The notes below the pieces were generated by a model. The model made no database searches and was not told the DNA's origin. It saw only the letters and a list, made by a program, of their open reading frames with translations. From contig NW_008705604.1 of NCBI RefSeq assembly GCF_000186865.1, positions 147,396 to 175,983 on the forward strand: a stretch of DNA of 28,588 nt, written 5' to 3'. The position numbers and the translations under genes were made by a program. Below are positions 9,572 through 19,436 of the stretch, piece by piece (position 1 is the stretch's first letter; every line of letters begins with the position of its first letter). The stretch comes from Aureococcus anophagefferens. Lineage: Eukaryota > Sar > Pelagophyceae > Pelagomonadales > Pelagomonadaceae.

Positions 9572-10883
9572 TCAGTCCGCGTGACGGAAACGGCCAGGAA
9601 AGCGCAGCGCCTCGAGGTAGATATCGCGCACCGTGTCATGGGACCAAGTATTCTCGCCAGGAGCAATCGTGGACACGCATGGGTCTTCGACGAAGGTAGG
9701 TACCGTGGCGACATAAGATACATCCGAAGGAAATAATGAGGGGAGCCAGTGGTCAGCAACAAGCCGTACGTCAGACCAGTGTTCGAGGCGCAACGTCCGC
9801 ATTTTCTTTCGTCGTGCTTGGAGGGCAGCGATGCGCAAGAGGCCTTTGCTAGATACCACGTAGGCCTGGGTACCGAACACTTTACTACCTACTAGATACT
9901 TTTTAAAGGCCAGCCCGTCCTATATTCTTAGGGCGATGGAAGTCACTGCTCCGGCGTATGGCATAAGGTCGCAAACCGGCCATTTTACCCGGAAATACCA
10001 AATTGGTGCCACCTAACTGTGGATCTGAACTTAGGAGGCCATGCGGACCGCGAACAACTTTTGGATTTGGCGTATAAAGTTGGAGATATTCCCAGTCACT
10101 TGGTAGTGAATCTGTGATGAATGGGATGGTCACGGGCCAACTTGGGAGCTTTTCGATCCCCACGGTCACGTCATCCTCTATAATCAATGCTCCCTGGGTG
10201 CGGTAAGGCTCAGCTGGATTATCATAACTTCGGCGAAGCTCTCTTGCTGCAAGAGCCAGGGCAAGCGCATGCGAAACTGTGCATGCTTGTTCTGAAGTTG
10301 TTGCCGGTCCGCGAATATGTCCCTGTGCTTGATACCTAAACTCCAGGGAGACTCAAAATCTATCTATAATACGCTCGACGCACGCTGCATCTGCTGAGCC
10401 GTCTACAAGGTACAGCTTTTCCGCTGAGTAATTTTTTTTTTTGGAAGAAAAGTTTCTCGTCGTGAGCAATTCGTCAGTCCCGGGGCACATAGAGGTCGAC
10501 GCCGAGCTCGCCTGTGCAGGCACGCGTGAGCAGGTTGGCGAGCATTAGTTCCAAAGACGCTGCATTCGATGCGCCCGCGTTCGGGTGATATTTTGCACAG
10601 TGAATCTCGGGTATGCGTAGTCAGTTTTGGTCGGTGGTGGTAGCGTTACGCAATCAACTTTTTCGAAGGGGTCTAATTTCTTACCGTCAACGGCAGGAAT
10701 CCGCGTTGCCACAATTCCAGCACCGTCAAGAGCCCTTTGCATGCGCCGTCGTCGATCTACGCTGCGATCCAAGTTTATCCAGAATACGGGATACCCCACG
10801 GACGGGTTCTGTGTCGGCGCTGTTTTCTTGTGACCGATTCTGCCCTGGAAGGTAAAATCGTTAACTGAAATGCCGCTTCCCAT
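9572..10883 (-). CDS. Family GT25 glycosyltransferase, 3 exons
   Basis: Family 25 glycosyltransferases include bacterial LPS galactosyltransferases and collagen galactosyltransferases; the acceptor here cannot be told. Model on the minus strand: 10883-10599, 10322-9989, 9888-9572; 311 aa. Motifs in order: VFWINLDRSVDRRRRM and RIPAVDGKKL (N-terminal GT25 signature), ACTVSHALAL, IIEDDVTVG (the family's metal-site EDD), DWEYLQLY, FGTQAYVVSSKG, ADHWL. The AVDG-to-SH spacing of 44 residues matches collagen galactosyltransferases closely. Intron 1 is 276 bp, much longer than others here; intron 2 is 100 bp (GTAAAA donor). The start is ATG 10883; no signal peptide is visible, so an additional 5' exon is possible. 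It is divergent from the CDK11 gene (convergent ends). Confidence 0.82.
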
Positions 10884-10947
10884 CAGCGCTGTGAGATTCG
10901 AATTAAATCATCTCTCCAATTTTCTGTCGACGAGAGTATGGGACGGG

Positions 10948-10953
10948 TATATA
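10948..10953 (-). promoter_or_regulatory. TATA-like box of the GT25 gene
   Basis: TATATA (read on the minus strand inside GGTATATACC) lies 65 bp upstream of ATG 10883. Suggestive by position only. Confidence 0.4.
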
Positions 10954-11184
10954 CCGGTATTCAGCGCCCCTTTATTGGCGATCCTTTAAGTTCGGCGCGA
11001 GCCCGTACTTCCCGAACTGGGGTGCTCCTTCAAACTCGGTCATCTTCCCCGCGCGCGCAGCTCCTGAAAAAATTTGGTGTTTGACAGTGACCGTCGCTCG
11101 CTGTAAGTAAAATAGGGTCATACTAGAGATACAAGCCCGGTGCACTGCCAACTTCAAGCTAGGCCAATCCGATTGAGTCAAGTT

Positions 11185-12005
11185 GGGTGACTCCTAGATC
11201 AGGCCCTATGGGGGCTCCTCTACGGGGTCGCGCGGCCCTACTGGGAATTACTGCCATGTATTTTTAGTTACCGAGTAATGCGGCGCTCATAGCGGCAAGC
11301 ACGGCCTCGCACCGAGACGCTCTCCGGGCCCAGCGGCGGCGTCGGCGTGCACGACGTGCGGCGCCTCTGCAGGTGCACCAGTCTGTCCGTGGCTGTTTCT
11401 GTCGCGTCTCTGAGCTGATTGACGTCGCCTAACTCGCGCATCGCCGCGCGGATCGAGGAGCGCGGCTATCTGCGAAATCAGGACTCTCGCGCGCTGAGTC
11501 GACGAGTGCACCGCCCACTGCCGGCAGACGCGACCGGAACTCACGGTGCGCGCGCAGATCCAGCCGAGACCCTCCGTCAACGCCTCGGAAGGCGTCGGCG
11601 TCGCCGACTCGGGCTTGCGCGACGGGTTTCACTCGGTCGAACCACAACGTCGTAATCGAGAACGAGCGAGCCGACGTCAAGGCAGCGACGAGGAACGCGG
11701 TCGACCGGCAGCGGTGCGGCTCTCACCTCTTCATCCATCGGCTAGGACGCACGAAACGCGTTCCAGGCATCTCGAACTGCCAAGAACCAACGTTTCGACC
11801 CGAGAGGTGTTCGCGGCCCGCGAAACCGACGGCTCCCAGACGCCCACCACGACGCGCGAACACGCGTGTTCGCACGAGTTGGACGCGCCAGGGGCTCCTA
11901 TGGCCCTCCCAGCTTAATCGTGACGCTCAGTCCGCCAGGAACCGGCGTCCCGGGGCCGCTCCTGCTACTTGAGCCGTGGTGGCTGGGCTGATCTAGGAGT
12001 CACCC
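11185..12005. mobile_element. Candidate DNA transposon with 18-bp inverted ends and AGTT duplication
   Basis: GGGTGACTCCTAGATCAG at 11185-11202 is repeated as its exact reverse complement at 11988-12005. The flanks are AGTT at 11181-11184 and AGTT at 12006-12009, consistent with a 4-bp target duplication. The 821-bp interior is GC-rich with overlapping frames in several registers; none resembles a transposase. The right-end sequence is present again, slightly changed, at 12034-12063. Confidence 0.6.
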
Positions 12006-12063
12006 AGTTACCTTAGTCCATTATCCCGCCACAGTGGTGGCTGGGCGGATATAGGAGTCACCC
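11976..12063 (+). repeat. Tandem 30-bp repeat at the transposon's right end
   Basis: GTGGTGGCTGGGC(T/G)GAT, then TAGGAGTCACCC, at 11976-12005 and 12034-12063, period 58 bp. The second copy is an extra transposon end or part of a nested insertion. Confidence 0.8.
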
Positions 12064-12419
12064 TTAGCCCCGTACATTATCTTGACGTTAAGGTGCAGTC
12101 CGCAGAAGCAGGATGGGCGTAGTGGGTGAGAGAGGGGCTAGAGAGGGGAAGCCCAGTGTGCTACCTTATGGCGATAATGTGGATATCCTCCTCAGGGCTC
12201 CGCGAGTCGTCTTGCGCGGGGATGTTCAACTCTTATCATCCATGCCTTAACATCCATGGATGGTAAGGATGATCTTCGATGGCCAGGAGGTCAACTCCAC
12301 CCTGGTTCACTCGCTCACCTGCGCGGCGCTTACTCAGAAAGCTCAGCCTGGGACTTGTACCCGCATTATCTGCTGTTTTTGCACTCAATTCAGCAACAGG
12401 AGGTTAATGCCGACCAACC

Positions 12420-13373
12420 TCAAGAAAAAGTCACCAGCCTACCATAGTCGTCGCTTGCGTCGAGATGAATGATGGCTGCTGCGTTACCACAACGACCACA
12501 GTAGTTGGGTGCTGACCTAGGTCTTGAGAATATACTAACCAAGAAAATTGTGGGACACTAGTACCATATTGTGATGATGGATTTCGGAGCAAAATGAAAT
12601 TTAAATCCCTCCATGACAAGTTGATGCGAGCGGCAGATGAGACTTAGGCAATTGAGCTCATTGAACTTTGATGTAATTGCCTCACCAAAAAGATACCCAG
12701 CACCTCGAGTAGATAAGATCCAATCACTGTCTTCATCAATAGGATCGGACCAAAGGAGATCACAAAGCGCACCTTGACAGGGAAGTTCCTGGTGTCTATC
12801 TAGAAATGAAAGCTGTGCCATCGTTTGGATGTAGGGTGAAAGCCCACCATGGACACAGAGTATCTTGTCATTAACGATAGCGGCAATGCTGAGAGCATCG
12901 AACACAGCACAGCAGTCATGCCAGATTTGTGAAGAACCATACTTGAGGATGCATTCATCATAAAAGCCGTAAACTTGCGTGATCAAACGGGATTCGTGAT
13001 TGCCTCGCAGCAAAGTCACTCGACTTGGATATTTTATCTTGTAACACAACAGCAGTTGCAACACTTCTATTGAGCAGCTCCCTCGATCCACATAGTCTCC
13101 TAGGAACACAAAAGAGTTCTCAGGCGGCGAACCAATCCGGAATATTCGCAAGAGGTCATCGAATTGGCCATGGATATCACCACAAACCGTGATGGGCGCA
13201 GATAAACAGACCTACTCTATGCCGTAAGATCAACGACAGCATTGGCGCCGGTGTATAACCACGTTTGCTTCCTCCAGTAATAAAGCGATGGCACGAGCGC
13301 ACAACTCTCTGGCACCGGAAGCCGGTATCACTCGACCATCGTGCAAGCCTGCTATCCACTCGTCCACAATCAT
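12420..13373 (-). CDS. PP4-type serine/threonine protein phosphatase catalytic subunit, 3 exons
   Basis: Metal-dependent PPP-family phosphatase closest to PP4 (PPX). Model on the minus strand: 13373-13260, 13211-12565, 12516-12420; 285 aa. All catalytic blocks are intact: VCGDIHGQFDD, GDYVDRG, LRGNHESR, CVHGGLSP, RGAGYLFG, CRSHQLVMEG, SAPNYCGRCGN. ITQVYGFYDEC and HQLVMEG favour PP4 over PP6. Introns are 48 bp each, GT-AG; intron 1 joins LLLEEANV to VCLSAPITVCGD with exact family spacing. After GRLVTFS the frame stops at TGA 12422-12420, about 22 residues before the normal end. The family's AAP segment and terminal YFL, the methylation tail, are therefore missing in this model. A further intron with donor GTAGGC at about 12442 could extend it, but no downstream frame gives a YFL end. 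Confidence 0.88.
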
Positions 13374-13726
13374 CTCGAGGCGCTACGCGACGTTGGTCCC
13401 AAGACCTGTACGGGACACCATTCGCGAACGCAACATTGACGACCCGACGCCCATTATGCTCGCCGGGGCTCGACGGATGAGTTCACTCGAGTTGTGATTC
13501 TTGCCTCTGCATCCTCTATTGTGGGTGTTGGTGCAGCGATTCCAGTGCGAAGTGCAATCCACTAGGGCCAACGCTCTCTGTCGGGTCATATGTCTTCTCT
13601 CATGAGAGCAGGATCTTCCGGAGGACTGAAGCTCAGAGGGGGGGAAAGAGCCCGGACAGAAGATAGTTACCTCAGATCCCGCCTGGGGTCTCTGAAACGC
13701 CTGAGACGCGTAGGTCGACTTCCCGG

Positions 13727-13825
13727 CAGGGTGAAAGCAAAACTCTTTGAGGCGCCAGCCGCGCGGTGGGGACTATCTGCGTTAAGCTAGCCGCGCTGGG
13801 ATATTAGCCGGGTCGAGTGGGGCCT
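13727..13825 (+). repeat. Dispersed repeat X, copy 2
   Basis: Second copy of the 100-bp repeat at 853-952, same orientation and also a few hundred bases upstream of a GCATAG-rich copy. The shared order of X then GCATAG repeat at both loci hints at a larger composite unit. Confidence 0.75.
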
Positions 13826-14012
13826 ACGCGGCCGGTCCGGCGAGAGCCGGAAGGCACCTCAATGGCACGCATAAATTTACAATAGAATTTCAATTCTCAA
13901 AGTCTCCAGTGTCTTATGTCGATACGAAAGGGGCGCTTATGTTGCAATACAGCAGGCAGACAACGTGAGCACGCCAAGAATAGCAGCATATGGATATGGA
14001 AGAGGATTTTCC

Positions 14013-14302
14013 ATGAAGCACCAGCACATTACAGCATGAGCATAGCCAGTATAAGGCAGACTGAGCATAGCCAGCATAGGCCAGTATGAGCGTCCCAGCA
14101 TAGGGAGGATAGCATAGTCCCGAGTTATGGTAGCATAGCCCATGGGGCGGAATGTAGGCTCCCTAGGTAGCTGGCTTATCGCCAAGCGCACTTTGATTGT
14201 GCTTAATCACACTCGCGTTCTAAGGGCGATATTCGCCGCTTTATCACTATGCTCATGCTATACTATGCTGGAGCTTCATACTAGCATACTCGGATTCTAA
14301 CA
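14013..14302 (+). repeat. GCATAG-rich dispersed repeat, copy 3, with a 56-bp inverted end
   Basis: The body (14013-14246) matches copies 1 and 2 but lacks their first 23-25 bp. It is followed directly by 14247-14302, which is the reverse complement of the first 56 bp of copy 2 with one mismatch, ending CTAACA. This is the structure expected of a MITE with long terminal inverted repeats, or of a small inverted duplication. Confidence 0.88.
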
Positions 14303-14494
14303 TCACCACCATCATGTTGTGCATACCAAGCAATTTCTCTTCCCTAAATCTTACTGATCATCCCCCCTTCATTCCTTACAATGACCACGTCCGTAAAAGA
14401 AGCGACTTTCTCCTGCAGTCCAGCTAATCCAGCTAATCTGCCGTAGCTCTAGTCTCCAAAACACCTGCGGAGGGGATAACACAGATGAGGGACG

Positions 14495-17020
14495 ATGGGA
14501 AACAAGGAGAGACCCAATAAACTGATACGCGATTACGGACGTGCAACGAAGGTTTGTATCTTATTTTTATGTCACAGACTTTTGCTCAAAGGCGGGCGTC
14601 GTTTTCGTGAAAAAACGCAATCCGACACTTTCAACGTCCCAGGCGCGACATAATTTTGAATTCGATACTAAATAAACCCTACATCACAACACAGTGGAAG
14701 AAACGAGCACTCGGTCTGTACGGCACGCAACTTGTCTTCTCTGAAGTTGGCGCAGAAGATGCTGTCAAGGAGGATGATAAGTCTACCGAAGAACTAGACT
14801 TGCCGAGATCAGCGCAGGTGGTGATACACTCTGCGCTTGCACCGTGTATTCCGCATGTCCACATTTTTCTTAAATCATGTACATTATCAGGTGCTTGGTG
14901 TTGCATGTGTCTGCGTGGAGACTGCAAAGCACCCATTAATTTTTCGTCCATTGGACGAGCGGCAGTCTCATCAGTTGGATGAGTGGATGAATGTGATTCG
15001 AACCGCAGTCACTCCACTCAAACTAGGATCGCTCGACCCTCTCGGGGAGCTCGAGGTTCTGATGAAGCGGAAAGACCTAACACCAGTCGAGGCACAGCGT
15101 GCACAGATGCTCATGAAGGATCACGGTATGATTCACAAGCAGGAGGGTTTGGTGAACAGAGTTCCACATGTTGCTATGGAGGCGTGTACTCCATCACCAT
15201 CGCATCGTAAGCAGCCTCCGCTAGCCAGCGATGCCATCACTACGCGCATCGGCGGAAGTGAGTGGACCACCGGGGCATCACTCTTTGAAGCGAAGCCATC
15301 GCCTATCACTGTGCCACATGCGCTGGCAGTGGATCCTCCGGCGGAGAAACTTGAATCGGAGGTAGATATCACTCCTACTAGTACGTCACAATCAATGTTT
15401 CGTCAAATCAACCCAGTGGGACGAGGTGGCTCACATCCCACAACAACGTCAGTTTTCATGGGGTCTCTGGCAGCAAGCTACCCGGAGGCACAAGCTGCGT
15501 TTTGTACTTTGCATGCAGATGAACGGGCGCGGATGTCTAACACGCGACCCATGAACCCACCTCCAGGCGTCGAGGTCCTTTCTGCAGTACGCGACGGAGA
15601 CGGACACTATGAGGGGTACATCGCTGCCAATGGCACCTGCGTGGACGTACATGGCATTTGCGTTGGCTACCTGAACGACGTCGAACGTACCGCCGGCAGT
15701 CCAAAGGGCGAGTATCTCGGCTGCGTTACCGAGCCTCGCAATGGTGAGGCCATGATCGAACGACCAGACGGCACGCAGCTCGCGGTACTAGATTTGGGTC
15801 GGACGCAACTCAAAACACGCTCTGGTTCCACGGTTGCTGAGTTCAAGATGAGCGGTGAAGTCATTGCAAATCTTGGCCATACAGTCTGCTCCTTTGATGC
15901 ACTGTCCTTCCATGACCAACCCACCATGGCTCTCTATCTCTCTTTCATCAATTCAAGCCTTCTGACAAAGGCCGCGCTGATCCAGTCATCAGCACACCAA
16001 TCATTTCCGCCATGCGTAAATCCCGCAAACCATGGGCGTAACAGTTCCCAGGAAGTGTTCTCAGCGTCAAATCCCGCATCGGCATCCCCGATTACCCCCT
16101 CTCCATGTACCTCATTCACTAGACCATCTGCTGATGTTATTTCAGATGTTATTTCACATGACGCTCCTTTGTCTCATAGCAATGAGCGCAGGTGTCTCGC
16201 TGATTTTCTCTCCAGTGAACCCTGGCAGCTCTCTGCTAAGGCGGGAGATACGTTTTTGGTGGTTGAGACACATGATGACGGCTGGGCTGCCTGCCTTGAT
16301 GCCACAGGTCGCAGAGGAATGCTACCGTCTGCGTACTTTGAAGTCGTATCAGCGCCGACATTAGCAACAAGCCGACCCATGCTCGACGTTCCCTGCGTTC
16401 CGTTGTCCAGGTCTATAACCCTCTCCTCCCCATCGGCTTCTGATTGTCAAAGGAAACTGCGTTTGACGAGAAAGGGCTCTGTTTTGCCTCCACCCCCAGA
16501 GCCAGCGCCTAGCTTTTCACCGTTCGCTCTGGGCACGCCGGAGTCATGTCCTGAACGCAACACGGAGCAGTGTGCTGCAGGCAAATCAATATCACATGCG
16601 TCACATAGAATTGCCATCTCATCCTTCGAAGCCGATGGCACTCAGCATTGGCAAGTATCGTTAGATCTTGACGAGATCTGTCATATTGTGGAAGATCATG
16701 GTGATGGGTGGGCCTCGATAGTTAAGGCAGGAGGCGACGAGGGCGTAGTGCCCCTTGCTTTCCTAGCTCCGATTAATCGCAAAATAGATTCATTTCTAAC
16801 GCATTCGCAGCCACTCCTCATTCCGCCACGGAGAGGGACTCACAGAGCTCTTCATCATTTCTCCGCGAGTGACCTGTCGTGGCAAATTGGGGTTGATACA
16901 GACGATGAGGTCGAACTCCGCGAAGAATTTGATGATGGATGGAGTTCTATCGTGCAACTCAAATCAGGTAAAAGCGGTCTTGTCCCATCTGGATTCCTAG
17001 CGCCCAAGATCCCTCTTTAG
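14495..17020 (+). CDS. PH domain plus three SH3 domains, adaptor-like protein, 4 exons
   Basis: Probable membrane-recruited scaffold: PH domains bind phosphoinositides or proteins, SH3 domains bind proline-rich ligands. Model: 14495-14551, 14592-14642, 14695-14832 (or -14856), 14891-17020; 791 or 799 aa. PH domain about residues 10-120 (GVVFVKKRNP, QWKKRALGLYG, then ACVCVET and LDEWMNVI). Low-complexity linker. A Gly/Val-rich middle region (about 310-430) has repeating G-x-V-x-D-x-x-G units such as NGTCVDVHGICVGYL. SH3 domains at about 515-570, 652-710 and 732-789, each with DDGW/GDGW and G-x-x-P. Intron 2 (14643-14694) is GC-AG, forced by stops. Intron 3 is ambiguous: GC donor 14833 (58 bp) fits PH spacing best, GT donor 14857 gives only 34 bp. 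Start ATG 14495 opens the only frame that splices into the first PH strand. I do not recognise an orthologue. Confidence 0.82.
14643..14694 (+). other. GC-AG intron 2 of the PH-SH3 gene
   Basis: 52 bp, GCGCGA to ACACAG. The intron holds in-frame stops; removal joins RNPTLSTSQ to WKKRALGLYG, a standard first PH hairpin. Confidence 0.75.
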
Positions 17021-17049
17021 ATTCGCGCACCAACGGACTATGTCTCTTT

Positions 17050-17097
17050 CCAGAATAATGAGTCCCAGTCATTCCAGAGCAATGCGTCCCAGTCATT
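17050..17097 (+). repeat. 24-bp tandem duplication
   Basis: CCAGAATAATGAGTCCCAGTCATT, repeated once with three differences, immediately downstream of the PH-SH3 stop codon, so probably in its 3' untranslated region. Confidence 0.85.
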
Positions 17098-18454
17098 TGG
17101 GCAAATTATTAGCGACATACCTCGTTTTATTGACAAGCCCTGAACCAGACACGACAGCCGGGAACGTCGTGGGTTCCCTCGGACCCCTTTCATCGCAAAG
17201 CGGGCTCTCTTGGGTCGGGTTTGGCGTCCCCAGCAGTCACGGTCCTCGGTAAACGATGAATCCCCCCGGGCCGGCACCCCAAGCACGGTGTACTAACACC
17301 CGTCGGGCGAGAGTACCAACACCCTTCGGGTGGAAGCTGGGTGGGAATGCTAGCTTTAGATGCAAACACTTCTTGTGAAGTCAAAACCAATTGATGCAAG
17401 GGCCGTCTAAGTGGGTGCTGCACGCTGGTGCTGCAGCGTACTTAAGCGAGGGGCTACTCCAGGTAGACTCGGCACGGTACCGAAAACTGCCATTAGACTG
17501 CCCTTAACTTGTTGGTTACATATGCCAGCGCGCAATGCCAGCGGGCCCACACATGGATTATTGGTAGCCGAATAAGCAGAGAGACATACTACTCCAAGCG
17601 AACCACTCTCTCGCCGCCCCGATTCCGGCCGGCAGCCGCGAGGGAGTAGTATGTTCGGGCACCCCAGACCCCAGACGCAGCCCCGCGCCGCCGGCCAGCC
17701 ACATCGTCCCGAGCAAAAGACGACGCTTCAGCCGAGTGGCACATTTCACTGCAACGTGGTCCGACGATTACTAAGTGCCAAGGACTCCCCCGACAGAAAT
17801 AGCGCCAAGCGTGGCTCATCTTAGGTTCTAAGGGGGTTTAATACGAAGTCAGAGTTGCGCTATGGTTTCGGAGGTCCCGTTTTCTGATGATCGGGCTACG
17901 ATTTAATCTAAGAGCGACCTGCGCGGCCCCCGTACTGCCAGATGGCGCATGATTTAATATGTCATCATGGTGTTTTTGGACCAACCATCGCCATGGAAAA
18001 AAGAATCATGCAGTCAAGGTATCTTCTGCGACCACGGTTTTCTGGGCGCGTCCGATGCAGCGGTTCCAGGACTTGGCGCGGCGCTCGGTCTGTGGACCAT
18101 GCCGCGCCTCGGGCCCGACTGCGAGTCGCTCGGGAAAGACCACCGGTCGATGGCGAGCAACTTGGTTCGCGTCGGGGCAGCCCGTGGATGACGAGAACGG
18201 CCGTTAACGATGGTGGGCGACCGACGAGGGGCCCAACTTAGTTCCAGGGGTCGAGCGGCGCGCTAGACCCTGGGTAAGCCACCCCTGGAATGTTTTCCCG
18301 GAGGTCTCTGCTTAGCACTGGCGCACCGAACGTCTGATTCATTGCGCGGTGAGCACCGTGTCACCCGCGGCGCCGCGCGCCCGTCGGAGGCGCTGAGATG
18401 ATCTCGATCAAATCGACTCGAGCCGAGGAGCTGTCGCGAGGGCATCTGGTCGCC

Positions 18455-18680
18455 CCCATGACGAACGATTCCCGACGCTCTGTGGCTCGAAAGCGACCCG
18501 AAATTGGGTCGGGGGAAGCTGCCGAGCCTCACTGCACCCCCTGAAGCTGCCCGTTTGCGCCACCTCGCAATCGTTTGGGTGTCGCGTCTTCGCAGGTGCC
18601 TCGCCCACATGTTTGCGGACCTCGAAGCCACTGGGATCGTTGCACGTCCCTTCATATTCGCGGAGCTCTGGACGTCCAAC
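18455..18680 (+). repeat. Dispersed repeat Y, copy 2
   Basis: Diverged second copy of 6975-7180, same orientation. Shared blocks include CACCTCGCAATCGT, GTGTCGCGTCTTCGCA, GCCACTGGGATCG and CATATTCGC. Confidence 0.65.
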
Positions 18681-19060
18681 AGTTCGCGAAGCATCCCGTC
18701 GTCGAGCGCAGCGATGCGGAGATGCGATGCGGACCGGGCTGTCGAGGTATCGTTGTCGTCAATGTTGACGAAATTCAATGGCTATGGTTGATTTTAAATG
18801 GAATTAAATCGGCGCGCAGGTTGCCGGCGCCGGCCAGCCTCCGGCGTCCCTTCTAGCCGACGTAGATTAAATAATCCAGCGCGACGGCGCTGTGATTATT
18901 TCGCAGGGACATCGGCGTCGGCAGATCGATTTGTCTCCCCTTGAAGTGCTAGTCTAAAGCGTGGCGTACTTAAGGGCGACTAAGAGGGGGGCCATTGACA
19001 GGGACGCGATCCGACCACAAGTAGCGACATAAAGGCGCGCTACATTTAATTGTTTTTTCT

Positions 19061-19110
19061 GCTGGCCGAAGGCCAGCCCTCCTGAGACCTCATGCTGGCC
19101 GAAGGCCGGC
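19061..19110. repeat. Pair of GCTGGCC hairpins
   Basis: GCTGGCCGAAGGCCAGC at 19061-19077 and GCTGGCCGAAGGCCGGC at 19094-19110. Each forms a 7-bp stem around GAA (the second with one G-T type mismatch). The second is followed by a T-tract. They lie about 330 bp past the RPC2 stop; a role is unknown. Confidence 0.7.
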
Positions 19111-19436
19111 CGATTTTTTTTGCTATGTTTCGGTGGCTGGTCTTCAAAACAAGGGTTTTTGTTGGTATTTTTATTGATTTATTTTTATTTTAGATCTCGT
19201 CCCTGGCCCGGGCCAAGTCGCAAACTCAGCTTCGTTGGGTTTCTTTCTAGTTAACTCAAGCTGGCCCATGGGCTGCGCGCCGGCTGCGTGTCAGAGCGGC
19301 GTGTCAGCAGTCTCTGTGACTTTTGGCAACTTATTTGGTACGAGGGCTCTGCACGACGAAACCGGCCCATTGTTTACTGGGGCCGTCGACGCGCCCAACC
19401 TACGGCAATGCCCAGCCTGAGGCCGAAACTGGGCTC

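Larger units (their letters stand above)
10884..12419. other. Intergenic region between the GT25 and PP4 genes
   Basis: Holds the GT25 TATA-like box, a short segment (10972-10996) shared with 6531-6553, the candidate DNA transposon at 11185-12005, and a 30-bp repeat in tandem. Between 12064 and 12419 I see nothing beyond the possible 3' flank of PP4. Confidence 0.55.
13374..14494. other. Intergenic region between the divergent PP4 and PH-SH3 genes
   Basis: Shared upstream region of two divergent genes. It contains an inverted fragment of repeat Y (about 13530-13570), repeat X copy 2, and the GCATAG-rich copy 3 with its inverted end. No TATA-like box stands out for either gene. No other coding sequence recognised. 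Confidence 0.55.
17021..19436. other. Large region between convergent genes, no gene recognised
   Basis: About 2.4 kb at the 3' ends of PH-SH3 and RPC2. Overlapping open frames occur at 17.5-18.8 kb but match nothing, and they overlap repeat Y. Visible structure: a 24-bp tandem duplication (17050-17097), inverted arms ACATACTACTCC and GGAGTAGTATGT (near 17583 and 17643), repeat Y copy 2, and two GCTGGCC hairpins. Confidence 0.55.

Noticed and set aside
9260..9736. Plus-strand frame of 158 codons
   Set aside because: Its second half is antisense to the conserved last exon of the GT25 gene, and the first half contains an intron-like segment.
18263..18778. Minus-strand frame of 171 codons
   Set aside because: It overlaps repeat Y, has no recognisable domain, and is Arg/Ser/Gly-rich as expected of GC-rich noncoding DNA.
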